Shown piece after piece: positions 6,441 to 16,810 of a stretch of 64,000 nucleotides of DNA. The position numbers and the translations under genes are program-made. Positions within the stretch are counted from its first letter, which is position 1, and every line of letters starts with the position of its first letter. The stretch lies in the NCBI RefSeq assembly GCF_019930585.1, contig NZ_CP082839.1, forward strand, positions 3,980,001 to 4,044,000. Direction: 5' to 3'. The DNA is from Sphingomonas nostoxanthinifaciens (lineage in GTDB: Bacteria; Pseudomonadota; Alphaproteobacteria; Sphingomonadales; Sphingomonadaceae). The notes beneath the pieces were generated by a model, which was not told the DNA's origin, made no database searches, and saw nothing but the letters and a program-made list of their open reading frames with translations.

Positions 6441-8075
6441 TCAGCTAACGGTAATCGGGGGGATCGTCAGGTCGGTCGACGTAACGCCGTCGGTCACGGT
6501 CAGCGTCCACGGACCATAGGTCCCCGCTGCCGTCGGCGTGCCGGTCCAATGGCCCGCGCGCGGGTTCAGCGTCAGGCCGGTCGGGAGCGCTGGGCTTCCC
6601 GCCTTCATCGAGAAGGTGCGCGCGACCGCACCGCCTGTTGCCATCGTTGCGAGCAGGTAGGGAGCGTTAAGCGTTGCAGCAGGCGGTGCGCCCGAAGGAT
6701 CGGCCAGCTTAAGGCTAAGCGGCCAGCGTGGGATCTGCGTGCCCGCTGGATTGTAGCTCGCGCCGAGGTTGTTGATGCCCTCGATGACGGCATCGCGCGC
6801 CTTCGTGGACATATACCAGTTGCCGTTGAACTGATCGTAGCCGTCGGTCGGGTGATTGCGGTCGCTGTAAAGAATGTAGTCGTTGATGCCGTCATATTTT
6901 GGCGTGCCGACGTAGCCGGTGCCGATCTGCCAGCCGAAGTCGCCCGCCGAGCCCGGCGCATAGACGGAGCGGACGAACACGGAGAAGGGGTCGGCCCAGG
7001 TGTTGAACTGGGCGCGGAATGCCTCCTCGCGATTTTGAAGCGTGGTGCGGACCTGGATCACGCCGCCCCACATGCCGACGACGACGATCAGCGCTCGCGG
7101 GAAGTCTGCTCGGACCTGCTGCCAGAAGGCGTAGGCGGCCGGCGTGCTGATGCCCGCGCTCTCTGTATCGTTGTAGCCTGCGGCGATGACGACGATGTCG
7201 GGATCGATCGCCGGCTTGAGGTTCGGGACGACGAAGTCGGAATAGAATTGCGGGATCATCTTGATAAGGTTGCTGGTGATCGCCAGCGCCGACCCCGCGA
7301 TGGCAGCCGTAACCGAACTCTTGACGCCCAGATATTGCGCCAAATTGTTCATCAGGTCGTCGCCGCGCAGCGAGTTGTTCGCCACGCCTGCGCTGTAGCT
7401 GTCACCGAAGACCGCCATCGTGACGGTATCGGCGCGCGTCGGCTTCGAGAAGATCGCCCCCGTGTCGGCACGGACGCCCTTGAAGCGCATCGCGGTATGC
7501 ATCTCGACGGCGATTTCATACGTGCCGACCGCGCCGAGATCGTACTTCGTATAGACAACGCCGCTTCCGCCGGGGTTCGGCGCATAGCCCGCGCGCGTGG
7601 CGTGCGCGAGCCGGCCATTCACCCACAAGCGCATTGATGGGCTATTGTTCTCGCGGGTGATAACCTCGATGTAGCGCGTGTTCGCGATCGAGATGTTCCA
7701 CTTGCCTGCATACTGCCAGACGGGCTGGCTGTTGGGCATGAAGGCGGCAGTGCTGCTATTGTTGTTCGGCGTGTCGTCCGCCTGCCCGACAATGAACATC
7801 GCCGGGTCGGTGGTGACGAACGGGACGCCACCTAGCACCTCGAACACGCCGGGATTGTTCTGATAGGTCACCTCGTTCGTCAGCGACGGTGTCAGCGACG
7901 AGACGGGCACGATCCCCAGCGGCGCGGTGTCGCGCGGACTGTTCGTCTGCGCGGCCGTCATCACACGCTGGAGTTTCGAGACGGTCGCCATACGCTGCTG
8001 GTCGACAGACGGGAGCGTCGGCCCCGTGCTGAGACTGGTGCCAAACAGGTAGCGACGCGCGGCGTGGCTGGTCAT
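6441..8075 (-). CDS. Tail-associated SGNH/GDSL esterase with Ig-like C-terminal domain
   Basis: The 544-residue protein has an SGNH hydrolase core: block I FGDSYSAG (Ser226), block III GYNDT (Asn302) and block V DRNHP (Asp405, His408). The 220-residue N-terminal part is beta-rich and probably attaches the protein to the tail; residues from about 455 form a putative Ig fold ending in TLTVTDGVTSTDL. Such esterases remove acetyl groups from polysaccharides, so this is likely a receptor-processing enzyme acting on capsule, exopolysaccharide or O-antigen. The gene follows the fibre genes in the late operon, the position of a host-range determinant. Substrate is not visible from sequence. Confidence 0.75.
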   Translation of the reverse strand: MTSHAARRYLFGTSLSTGPTLPSVDQQRMATVSKLQRVMTAAQTNSPRDTAPLGIVPVSSLTPSLTNEVTYQNNPGVFEVLGGVPFVTTDPAMFIVGQADDTPNNNSSTAAFMPNSQPVWQYAGKWNISIANTRYIEVITRENNSPSMRLWVNGRLAHATRAGYAPNPGGSGVVYTKYDLGAVGTYEIAVEMHTAMRFKGVRADTGAIFSKPTRADTVTMAVFGDSYSAGVANNSLRGDDLMNNLAQYLGVKSSVTAAIAGSALAITSNLIKMIPQFYSDFVVPNLKPAIDPDIVVIAAGYNDTESAGISTPAAYAFWQQVRADFPRALIVVVGMWGGVIQVRTTLQNREEAFRAQFNTWADPFSVFVRSVYAPGSAGDFGWQIGTGYVGTPKYDGINDYILYSDRNHPTDGYDQFNGNWYMSTKARDAVIEGINNLGASYNPAGTQIPRWPLSLKLADPSGAPPAATLNAPYLLATMATGGAVARTFSMKAGSPALPTGLTLNPRAGHWTGTPTAAGTYGPWTLTVTDGVTSTDLTIPPITVS

Positions 8076-8120
8076 GGTCGTCCTTTCGGAAGAAGAAGTG
8101 CCGGCGCGCCGGCGGGTGGA

Positions 8121-8390
8121 TCAGGCGGCGGTGCGGGCGGCCAGGCGGTCCATCATCTGGACCATGTAGGCGAAATCGATGTCCTTCGGCGCGACCTGCA
8201 GGGCGGCGTCCGCAATCTGGTGGAGCGCCGCGAATTCGGCCGACGCGACGACATCGGCGACCGCTTTGGCGGCGGCATCGCGTTTCGCCTGCGCCTCGGC
8301 GGCCGCGGCGGCGTCGGCCGCGGCGACGATCACGCGCGCGGCGGCGATCTCCTCGGCGGTCGGCGTCGAGGGGGCTTCGGTATCGGCCAT
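8121..8390 (-). CDS. Ala-rich helical small protein (tail region)
   Basis: An 89-residue protein dominated by alanine, predicted as a long helix or coiled coil (EEIAAARVIVAAADAAAAAE), then a short tail with MVQMMDRLAAR. It stands between the tail-fibre-associated gene (8406-8978) and the SGNH esterase, all on one strand. It may be a fibre chaperone or trimerisation piece. I recognise no family; low-complexity sequence limits certainty. Confidence 0.55.
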   Translation of the reverse strand: MADTEAPSTPTAEEIAAARVIVAAADAAAAAEAQAKRDAAAKAVADVVASAEFAALHQIADAALQVAPKDIDFAYMVQMMDRLAARTAA

Positions 8391-8405
8391 GTCGGTCTCC
8401 GTGTT

Positions 8406-8978
8406 CTAGGTGGGCCACGCGGCCGCGACGGCGGCCGTGTTCTTCGCGGCGAGGGTGGCGGCGGCGCGGATTGCGACCTTGGTCTGCCGACGGACCAACT
8501 CGATCGCATTCAGCTTGGCGTTGGCGGCGGCGATCGCGTTCGTCACCATCGTGTAGGCCTTCGTCAGGTCGGAATAGCCCATCACCTGCATCTCCAGCGT
8601 CAGCAGCGGATAGGCCGCCGCGCGCGCCGCCGGCGTCATCAGGTTCAGCGCCGACAGGATGGCAGCGACCGTGCTGCCCAGCGTCGCCATCTTGTCGACC
8701 TCGGCCTGCTTTCGCCTGTAGAGGTCGGCCTGCCCCGGCACGGACGTGATCTGCGCCAGGCGCAGCTGGCCGGCCTTGGTGTCGATCATGGCGAGGCAGG
8801 CCGCTTCCGACATGAGGTCGATGAACGCGTTGGACGCGGGCACGTAGCTCGCCGTGTCCGGATATCCCGAGGCGATGGCGATGACGTGCTGGCCGTCGAC
8901 CGCCGTCGGCTTGGTGGTTTCACCCGCAGCTGGCGACAGCCATGCGCCATCGCTGGACCGGATCAGCGCCCACCTCAT
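8406..8978 (-). CDS. Tail-fibre-associated protein, mostly helical
   Basis: A 190-residue protein with a beta-rich first 50 residues (starting MRWALIRSSDGAWL) and a helical remainder rich in Ala, Leu and Lys. The N terminus, which looks like a short phage-fibre repeat giving coordinates and units, followed by helices, resembles tail fibre assembly or accessory proteins. Its ATG overlaps the stop of the frameshifted tail protein by 4 bp (8975-8978), showing coupling. Function is inferred only from position. Confidence 0.55.
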   Translation of the reverse strand: MRWALIRSSDGAWLSPAAGETTKPTAVDGQHVIAIASGYPDTASYVPASNAFIDLMSEAACLAMIDTKAGQLRLAQITSVPGQADLYRRKQAEVDKMATLGSTVAAILSALNLMTPAARAAAYPLLTLEMQVMGYSDLTKAYTMVTNAIAAANAKLNAIELVRRQTKVAIRAAATLAAKNTAAVAAAWPT

Positions 8979-11900
8979 GTGTTAGGCTGCATGTAGCTTT
9001 GGTTGACCTGCATGCCGACGTAGCTCCCGCTCTGGCTCACCACCGCGCGTAGATCGAAGGCCTGTTTCGGGCCGGAATTATAGAAGGTGCCCCCGGCATT
9101 GGCCTGACCGGGCTCCCCTGAGGCGTAGCCGAAACTATCCTCCGCGATGACGCCCCACGTGCCCTGCCCCGATGGGCTCACCTGGATCTGGAGATCGGTG
9201 GTCCCGTTTCCGCTGGGATATTTCGAGGTCACCGACGCGACCACCGTCACGCCCTGCCCGCTGTCGAGCAGGATCGCATTCGGATATTGCCACGTGCCCA
9301 CGTCCAGCGTGATCGCCGGGAACGTGTTGCCGCCTGCTGCTCCAGCTGGCCCCTGCGGTCCTTGTGGCCCCGCCGGGCCGGCCGACCCGTTCGCGCCATT
9401 CGACCCAGGCGGCCCGTTCGCACCGTCGTCACCAGCCCGACCTGCCGAACTGAACGCGATTTTGTCGATGCGCGTCGCCGGCCACGCCAGCGAGGTATCG
9501 AGATAGAGCGTCAGGTTGGACGGAGCGCCGACGATCCGCGCCAGGACACCGTCGATATAGTAGCGAAACCGCGCGCCCATCATATGCGATCGTGCAGCGC
9601 GAGCCGGCATTGGCGGTGCCTTGGCCCTGCACGCCCGCACCGTTCTCCCAGATCTGCAGGCTGCCATCGTCGGCGACGTAGAACGCATAGTCGATCGAGC
9701 CGTAGCTGACGTCGGTCGTCGGGTCGGTGTTCAGGCCGATGAAGTAGGTGCGATAGGCGGGGTCGCCGATGGTGAAACTGACGCTCGCGCCGTTGGTGTA
9801 TCCCTCGGACGAATAGGCGCTGGCGTTCCAATCGAAATTGGTTGCCGTCCTCACGATATAGTCCGGCCCGACCGCAACGTTCTGCTGCGGCACCAGTCCG
9901 AATGTGGCCGGCCCGCGATATGGCGCCCACACATAGTCGCCGGGATAGCCGCTCTCGGCCGAAGATCCCTGATTGGTGGCGATGCCCTGATAACCGCGCC
10001 CGCCGGGCGCGCCCGTCGTGAAGTTGGTGAAGCCGTCGGGCGAGTCGGCATATGCGACCCACGTGTACAGCGTTGCCCCGTTCGCGCCGGGCACGCCGGC
10101 GGCACCCTGCGCGCCTTGCGGGCCTATCGGGCCGGCAGCCGAGAAGTCGTCGACGTAGAGGGTGTCTGTCGAGGTGAAGCTGCTGTCGAAATAGAAGCGC
10201 TGGCCGCCCGCGACGTCGATCTGGCGAGCCAGATTGCCGTTCACCAGATAGCGGATGTGGGCACCATCATAGTGGATGGTAAAGCTCGCCCCAACCGGAA
10301 CCTGACCTATGTTCTGGATGTAATTGCCGCTCTCCCAAATCTCGACGTAGTAGTCGTTCCGTAGAAAAAACGCGTAATCGATCGAGACGTAGCTGTTGTC
10401 AGTTGTCGGGTCGGTGTTCAGGCCTGCCATGATGCCGCCGGGCGGCACCGCATTGATGTGGAAGGTAGTCTGAGCGCCGCCGATCCAAGCCTCCGTGGAA
10501 TAGGCGCCTTGGTTCCATTGTCCCGTGTTGAGGGCACCGATCAGCTTATTGCCGGCGACGTAGACGCTCGAACCGATTAGGCCGAACCCGGTCGGACCGG
10601 TATATTGCGACCAGGTATAGTCGGCCGGATTGTTGCTCTCGTTGGGGCTGCTCTGGTTCGATGCGATGCCGATGAAGTGGCGATCGCCAGGGGCGCCGGT
10701 CGTGAAATTGATCGCGCCGTTGGCACTGTCGGCGTAGGCGACCCACGTAAACGACGACGTTCCCGCCGGCCCAGGAATACCGTTGGTGCCGGCGGTGCCC
10801 TGCGGACCCTGCTGGGCGAGCACCCGCCAATAGGCATTCTCGGTCGTGGGCAGTACGGGAGGCGCCTGGCCGGCGCTCGCCGTGGTGTTGATGTAGAGCC
10901 AGGACGAACCGCCGCTCTGGACGATGTTGCCCTCGCGATAGGTCGTGCCGGCATCATAAGGGCCCAGGTCGACCAGCGTCGACGTGAACGCGATGTCGGC
11001 GAGCGCATGCACCGTCCATGCGCGCTCGCACCCGATCGCCAGCTTCTTGTAGGGCGTGTCGATGTTGATCTGCTCGACCGACTTGACCGGCGGCAGCGCC
11101 GATCCGTCGGCGGCGAGCGTCACGCTGGTGCCACCGAACCCGATCGGCACGACGTAGAGCTGGCCGAGCCAGGAGACGCCGGCGACGGCGTTGATGCTCG
11201 CCGCCAGCTTCTGGATCAGGTCGCGGGCGGCCGTCTGCTGGTCGAGGTAGAGCGACAGGTTGTAGGGCCGGATCGCATCGAGCGCGTTCAGCGATGCGTC
11301 GTCGATCTTACCGGCGCCGCCCGACAGCAGCGCCAGCCGCCGGATGATCTGGCCGGGCTTGCGCGCCCAGCCGTTCGGGCCGGCGACGTCGCCCTGCACG
11401 AGGAAACTGATCTGGCCGACCGGCGGCGCGCCCAAGCGGGCCATGCCGACCGCCTTCGCCGTCGCCCATGTGCCCGCAGCGAGGTTTGCCGCCGCGAGCG
11501 AGGCGTAGTCGGCATAGTCGGCGACCGGGGCATTGAACCGCGCCAGCTTCTCCAGCGCCGCCTCGAACCCCTGCATCGCGCCGTAGGCGGTCACCTGAAA
11601 GATGCTGTTGACGCTGTCGATGAGCACGCCGGCGACGTAGCGCGGCGCGCCGATGGCCAGCGGCTTCACCTGTCCCTTGATACCGGCCTCGCCTTCGGCG
11701 CCGCTGGTGCCCGCATAGGTCGCGAGCAGCGAGCCATCCAGCCAGCGATCGTCGGGTGCGAAGTCGATCGACGCCTGAAAGTCCTTCAGCGCCGGCTGGG
11801 CGGTGACGCGGCCGTCGACGCGGAGCGTCCACGCGCCGAACGCATCGCCGACCTTGCCCGTCCAGAGCCGGAAGCGCGCATCCGCCAGCTGGTAGCGGCC

Positions 11901-12134
11901 GAAATCGGGCCACGCCTCGACCTGCAGCGCGATCGTGGCCGACGGCGCGATGATCTGCGCGGAAAAGTCGCCGTCGAACAGGTCGTATTTGAGCGTCGGC
12001 AGTTTGGCGATCGCCGGCAACCAGGTGTGGCCGCCGAGGTGGCAGACCTCGGGCACGTCATGGCTGCCGGCGAAGATCGTGACGGCAGAATTGGCGACCG
12101 GGTCCCAGGCGTCGATCTGGACGACCGCTGCCAT
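8975..12134 (-). pseudogene. Large tail/central fibre protein, interrupted by a +1 frameshift
   Basis: A protein of about 1,050 residues was evidently encoded here. The ATG at 12134 overlaps the stop of the upstream gene (ATGA). The N-terminal 450 residues are baseplate-hub-like; then come a carbohydrate-binding-like stretch (YDAGTTYREGNIV), collagen-like GPQGTAGTNG repeats, and two copies of a module of about 190 residues, each starting WVAYADS and containing INTDP-like and AxYDG motifs. In the second copy the frame changes at about 9570-9578: after IAYDG the expected AR-FRYYIDG continues in another frame because there is one extra base in GGGCGCGCGG. The rest, in the new frame, has another collagen-like run and an intact C-terminal domain to 8975. 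Either a real mutation or a homopolymer-type sequencing error. Confidence 0.8.
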
Positions 12135-12937
12135 CAGAACAGGCTCACCAGATTGACCTTCCACTCCCAGGCGGCAGCATTGCGCCAGGTGTGGTTGAGG
12201 TCACCGACCAGCGGACCGAAATAGCAGCGGTTCTGCCGCTGGGCGTCGGGCGTGGGATCGGTGACGATCGCCAGCATCTCGGTATTGCCCAGCTGCTCGA
12301 TCAGCGGCTTGGTCTTGGCCTCGACCTCGTCCTTGCGCTGGTTTGAGAAGGTGATTGCGGTCGTGCGCAGCTTCTTGCCGCGCTGGCGCAGCAGCACGCC
12401 GCGGCGCGAGAAGTCGACCGAGCCCAGATCCTTGACGCCGAAAGTGCCGCCGAAGGTGAAATTCCGCTCGAGCTGGATTCGTTGGCCGATGACCAGGCGG
12501 GAGATCCGGACCGAGGCGCTACTGTTGCCCGCGCCGTAGCTGATGAGGACGTACCGTGCGACAACTGGCGCATTGAGCGACCAAATCGTCACCCCCTTGC
12601 CAGAACTCATTGGCGCCGAGCCGGCATAGGCGTTCACGCCGGTCGGCACGCTCGTATAATCGCCGGTGAAAGGGCCCTGAGCTGCCGTCGCATAGCTGAC
12701 GTAGACCGCGGTGGACGGTGGAGCGAGCTCAACTCCGAACGCCGTGATCGTGTCGAAGGCGGTGTCGGCGCCTAGATCGATCCGGAAATAGGCGCCATTG
12801 CCCGACCCATCCATCGCGAGCTGGCAGATGACGCCGGCATAGTCGTTAGCCACGTTCAGGCCGGTGCCCATCTGCAGGGTGCCGGACGTGGTCACGTCGA
12901 CGATCGGGAGCGGCTGAAGGAGCCAAGCATTCGCCAT
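12134..12937 (-). CDS. Baseplate/tail protein with discoidin-like N-terminal domain
   Basis: A 267-residue protein. Residues 1-150 look like a beta-sandwich of the F5/8C (discoidin) type (FRIDLGADTAFDTITAFGVE, then ARYVLISYG and VRISRLVIG), often used for sugar binding. Residues 150-267 look like a small phage tail domain containing NFTFGGTFGVKDLGSVDFSR. It lies between the 120-residue protein and the large fibre protein, so it probably belongs to the baseplate or tail tip, similar in place to gpM/gpL-type genes. It ends with ATGA overlap into the fibre gene. Exact homology is uncertain. Confidence 0.6.
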   Translation of the reverse strand: MANAWLLQPLPIVDVTTSGTLQMGTGLNVANDYAGVICQLAMDGSGNGAYFRIDLGADTAFDTITAFGVELAPPSTAVYVSYATAAQGPFTGDYTSVPTGVNAYAGSAPMSSGKGVTIWSLNAPVVARYVLISYGAGNSSASVRISRLVIGQRIQLERNFTFGGTFGVKDLGSVDFSRRGVLLRQRGKKLRTTAITFSNQRKDEVEAKTKPLIEQLGNTEMLAIVTDPTPDAQRQNRCYFGPLVGDLNHTWRNAAAWEWKVNLVSLF

Positions 12938-12940
12938 AGG

Positions 12941-13303
12941 TCAGCCGAACAGTTCGAATGAGGAGGTCTCGGCTTCGAGATCGTCTTCGAGGCGCGAGAT
13001 GATGAAGGCGGTGTTCGCACCCTGTTCGGGATCGACCAGCAGCGCGCGCGGCACGTCGGTAGAGACGGCGGGCCAGAACAGATCCATCGCGACGACGGTG
13101 AAGCGGCGGCGCTCCTCGCCGATCAGCGCGCCCCGCGCCTCGATCACCTCGAGCGCGTCGGCCTCGTCATCGAAATAGCCGTCGGCGACGGTGACCGACC
13201 CGTCGCGTGCGCCGGGGTAGCGCAGCGCGATATCCGGATCGGACCACGTCACGATCAGGACGTCGCGGATCGCCGCGCCGATGTCAGCGGGAAGCGCCGG
13301 CAT
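12941..13303 (-). CDS. Tail-tip accessory protein, hypothetical
   Basis: A 120-residue mixed alpha/beta protein (LIVTWSDPDIALRYPGARDG near the start, SSFELFG at the end), with its start overlapping the stop of the tape measure by 1 bp. Directly after the tape measure, siphophages encode small tail-tip proteins; this is the basis for the call. No catalytic motif or metal site is visible. Not recognised as a named family. Confidence 0.55.
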   Translation of the reverse strand: MPALPADIGAAIRDVLIVTWSDPDIALRYPGARDGSVTVADGYFDDEADALEVIEARGALIGEERRRFTVVAMDLFWPAVSTDVPRALLVDPEQGANTAFIISRLEDDLEAETSSFELFG

Positions 13304-16300
13304 CAGGCGGCCAGATAGCCGCGATCGGTGCCGATGAAGGCAGACGAGCCGGTCGAATTGCTATTGTCAGCGATGGTGCCCAGCAAGCTCTGCACGTTCG
13401 CCAGGGTGTCGGAGACCTGGCTGAGCAGCTCGTTCGCCGTGGCGGTGTTCGTGGCGGTGCTGGCGGTGGCATCCGCCGTCGCCGACGCGAACGGATCCGC
13501 GACGCTGCCGCCGATGGGCGTCGCATTGTCGACCGTCTCGATCGCCTTGTTGGTCGCGGCCTGGATGCTGTCGAGAGCGTCGAAATAGTCCTTGGTCGAA
13601 CCATACAGCTGCCGCTCGACGTCGAGATACGCCTGCGCCGCGTCCTGATATTTGCTCTGGTCGATCGACTGCCCGCCCGCGATCTGATCGAGGAACGGCT
13701 GCAGCGCGGAACGGGCGGTCGTCTCCTGATCTCGCAGCGAATATGGCGAGTCCGACCCCAGCATCAGGCTCTTCTTGAAGTCCTGCAGCGTCTTGTCGGC
13801 CGCGTCGGTGCTGTTCTTAACTTGCGCCAACTCCAGATTGTAGAGCTGCTGCGCCTGCGCCATCTGCTCGGCCGTCGCGCCGCCTTCCTTGAGCGCGGCA
13901 ACGGTCTTGCCGAACGACGTGTTGAGGTCGTCGATCGCGGCACCGACCGGGTCGAGCATCTTCTTCAGATCCTTCGGCACCGCCTCGATCATCAGCGCCT
14001 TGTTGATCGCGGCCGTCAGATCCTGCCCGCTGGCGAGGATGTTCTTGCTGGCGTTGCTGATGCCCGTGATGACGCCCTTCTCGACCTCGATACGGATCAC
14101 GTCCGCGATCGCGGCCTGCTCGCCCTCGGACCCGCTGCCGAAATAGTCGACGCCGGGGATCGCGCTGCTCGATCCGCCGAGCCGCGTACCGCCGCTGGTG
14201 TTGACGCGATATTCGTTGTCCTTGCCGTAGACGCCGATCGTCACCGGCGACCACGCGCCGAGGACGCCGCCGAGCTGCTCGGCGATCTGCTGCACCGCCT
14301 GCTGCGCGCTGGTCGCGGCGCCGGATGCTGCGGAAATGTCCGCGGTATTGTTGCCGAAGGTCGTCGCCTTGCCGGTAGCGCTGGTGATGGTCGCGCCGCC
14401 CTTCTGTGGGGAGGTGAACAGGCCACCGATGACGTCGCCCAGCACGCCGCCGAGAATGCCCCCAAGTGGGCCGGCGAGGCCGCTGATCGTCTTGCCGAGC
14501 CCCTTGGTGGCATCGCCGAACAGGCTTCCCAGCGGTTTCGACAGGCTCTTTCCTGCTTCATCGCCGAGGACGCCGCCGATCGAACTTGCCAGCTTGTTGT
14601 TCGTGCCACCCAGCGCGCCGAAGATGCCACCGCCAAGGCCGCCCAGCGCCGCGCCGCCGGTGATCTGGCCCAGCGCACGCTCAAAGCCCCCACCGGATGC
14701 GAACGTGCCGTCGATCTTAGAAGCGGCACCGGCAAACGCCTTGGTGATCGGGTCGAAGGCGTCCTTCAGCCCTTGGCTGAATGGGTCGGTCTTGCCGCCG
14801 GCGGTGCCGGTTCCGCCGAGGATCGAGAGCACCCGCGACGCGCCTGAGCCTATATGGAGACCGAGGACGCTCTCCAGCGTCTCGGCGATCTCGCGGAACG
14901 ATGCCTTGGCGGCACGACCGAAATTCTCGCCGGCCTCCTGTCCGCCCTTATTCAACTCCTGATGGATCTGCTTGAAGGTGGCGAGCGCCTCGTCGGGCAC
15001 CGCGTCGGCCGCGGCCTTGGTCTGCTCGTCGCGCAGCTTCTGTGCGGCGGCATAATCCAGCTTGAGCTGTTCGGCGGTCGGCCCCTGGACGGCCGTGCCG
15101 TGGCCGAGATCAATCGTGGGTGCCTTGCCCAACTTCCCGCTGTCGGCCAGCCGCGAGATCTCCGCCAGTTCCTTCGCATAGCGATTGGCGGCGGCGGTAG
15201 CGGGATCATATTTGGCAACTAGGCCCTCGAGTAGAGCCTGCAGCTCCTTCTCGGCCTTCAGCGCCTCGTTGATCTCCTTGGTGTGCTCCTTACGGGCATC
15301 GCGTGCGGCGATCTCGGCGGTCTTGGCGGCGTCGAGTGCCTTGGTGGCTCCGTCAAGCTGCGAACGATATTCAGCCAAAGCCTGATTCTTGGCCGGCCCC
15401 GCATCCATCTTATCGATCTCGGCGCCGCGCTGCTTAATGGCATTCAGGTTGTCCTGAGCCTTCGCGACGGCCGTCGTCGCGTTGGCGGACGCCACCTGCT
15501 GCTCGATAAGCCGGGAATTTATGACCGTGCTGCCCGCGAGAACGCTATTGAGCTCGGATTGCTGGCCCTGCAATTTTCGACCCGCCGCGACCGCCTCGCC
15601 AGCCATGCCTACATATTTGGCAACCTCGTTGGTAAGCGCCGAGAGATCTGTGCGCCCGCTTCCCTGCAGGCCGCGCAGCAGCGACGTGGCATTGCTGCCG
15701 GCGGCGCTAATGATTTGGCTTAGCTGGGCGTCATTCGGGCCGGCACGCGAGCTTCCAGCACTGGCGAGTTTTGCCCGCGCCGTTTCGAAAGCCTGGTTGA
15801 TATACCCCTGCGCCGTAGCGCCCTGACCAGCAATTTCCGAAGGCAGCGTCTGCGATTTGATCAGGGCAAGCTGTCGGTTCTGCTCGATAAGCTTGCCGGT
15901 GGTCGCGTCGATGTAACGACCCATGTCGTCTTGGCGCTTAGAGAAAGCGTCAAGCGCCTTTTCAGCCTCACCGGCTGCGTCGCTCGTCTCGAACAATTTC
16001 ATGACGAACGGACTGAGGACCGCTATGCCAGCGGTCAGGGCGATACCCCAAGGGCCACCCATAAAGGCACCGATCGCCTTAAGCGTGCCCTTTTCACCGC
16101 CGACGTTGCCCGCCGCTTCACCGAGGCGCCCGAGCTGTTCGCCAAAAATCATGGTGATGGGAAGGCCAGCGGCGAACGAATCCGCTGCCGATCGGATGGA
16201 GTGCTGGAGCAATTGCTTCGCCACAACACTGTTGCCCGTATGACGAGCCTCGTCTTCCAGTGCATCGCCCGATGCGCGCGTCGCGCTGGAAGACACATTC

Positions 16301-16740
16301 AGTTCGCGCTGCAACAGCTGGAGCGACGCGATCTCGTCGCGTATCGCAGAAGCGTTCTTCTCAGCGGCTAGGCTCGCCACGGAAGCGGCGTCAGCGCGAA
16401 GCGCCATCGCCTGTCGGTCGACGCCCTCTGCTTGCGCCGCGCGCTCCGCGGCAATGGCCAATTCACGCAGCGAGATCGCATTTTGATCGGCAGCATCGGC
16501 GGAGCGCTGGAGCTCTTGAATTTGCGAGCCCAGATTGAGCGAGCCCGCGTCGGTCCGAGGCAAAGTAAGCGCCTGCTGCGCTGAGCGCTGCACGTCTGCA
16601 AAAGCGGAGTTGAATGACCCGCGAACCTCCTCTGCCGACGATTGCGCGCGAGTTCTAAGCTCCGCAAATCGCGCTCCCGTCTCTGAGGAAAACTGGTCGG
16701 CCCGTAACTGCAAGCGGGCGATGATGTCGGTTGTGGCCAT
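13303..16740 (-). CDS. Tail tape measure protein
   Basis: The 1,145-residue protein is the longest intact late gene. It has helical N- and C-terminal regions rich in Ala, Gln and Glu, and a hydrophobic region around residues 215-245 (GGPWGIALTAGIAVLSPFVM) typical of the membrane-inserting part of tape measures. Gly-rich stretches (GGAALGGLGGGIFGALGG) follow at about 680-800. Tape measures set tail length and are ejected with DNA; the length would predict a tail of roughly 150-170 nm by the usual 1.5 angstrom per residue rule. Position after the tail tube and the frameshifting chaperone gene fits. It carries no recognisable peptidase motif. Confidence 0.85.
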   Translation of the reverse strand: MATTDIIARLQLRADQFSSETGARFAELRTRAQSSAEEVRGSFNSAFADVQRSAQQALTLPRTDAGSLNLGSQIQELQRSADAADQNAISLRELAIAAERAAQAEGVDRQAMALRADAASVASLAAEKNASAIRDEIASLQLLQRELNVSSSATRASGDALEDEARHTGNSVVAKQLLQHSIRSAADSFAAGLPITMIFGEQLGRLGEAAGNVGGEKGTLKAIGAFMGGPWGIALTAGIAVLSPFVMKLFETSDAAGEAEKALDAFSKRQDDMGRYIDATTGKLIEQNRQLALIKSQTLPSEIAGQGATAQGYINQAFETARAKLASAGSSRAGPNDAQLSQIISAAGSNATSLLRGLQGSGRTDLSALTNEVAKYVGMAGEAVAAGRKLQGQQSELNSVLAGSTVINSRLIEQQVASANATTAVAKAQDNLNAIKQRGAEIDKMDAGPAKNQALAEYRSQLDGATKALDAAKTAEIAARDARKEHTKEINEALKAEKELQALLEGLVAKYDPATAAANRYAKELAEISRLADSGKLGKAPTIDLGHGTAVQGPTAEQLKLDYAAAQKLRDEQTKAAADAVPDEALATFKQIHQELNKGGQEAGENFGRAAKASFREIAETLESVLGLHIGSGASRVLSILGGTGTAGGKTDPFSQGLKDAFDPITKAFAGAASKIDGTFASGGGFERALGQITGGAALGGLGGGIFGALGGTNNKLASSIGGVLGDEAGKSLSKPLGSLFGDATKGLGKTISGLAGPLGGILGGVLGDVIGGLFTSPQKGGATITSATGKATTFGNNTADISAASGAATSAQQAVQQIAEQLGGVLGAWSPVTIGVYGKDNEYRVNTSGGTRLGGSSSAIPGVDYFGSGSEGEQAAIADVIRIEVEKGVITGISNASKNILASGQDLTAAINKALMIEAVPKDLKKMLDPVGAAIDDLNTSFGKTVAALKEGGATAEQMAQAQQLYNLELAQVKNSTDAADKTLQDFKKSLMLGSDSPYSLRDQETTARSALQPFLDQIAGGQSIDQSKYQDAAQAYLDVERQLYGSTKDYFDALDSIQAATNKAIETVDNATPIGGSVADPFASATADATASTATNTATANELLSQVSDTLANVQSLLGTIADNSNSTGSSAFIGTDRGYLAA

Positions 16741-16810
16741 CTCTCGCCTCCAATAAAAAGGGGCGACCCGAACGGATCGCCCCTTTGCGTTTCCACGATG
16801 GTGAATGAGC

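Noticed and set aside
9429..12164. Programmed frameshift in the large tail protein
   Set aside because: No slippery heptamer of known type at 9570-9578; comparison of the two repeats shows a plain one-base insertion in a GC run.
10605..14847. Long rightward open frames opposite the tail genes
   Set aside because: Arg/Gly/Asp-rich shadows of the fibre and tape-measure genes with no ribosome sites or motifs.
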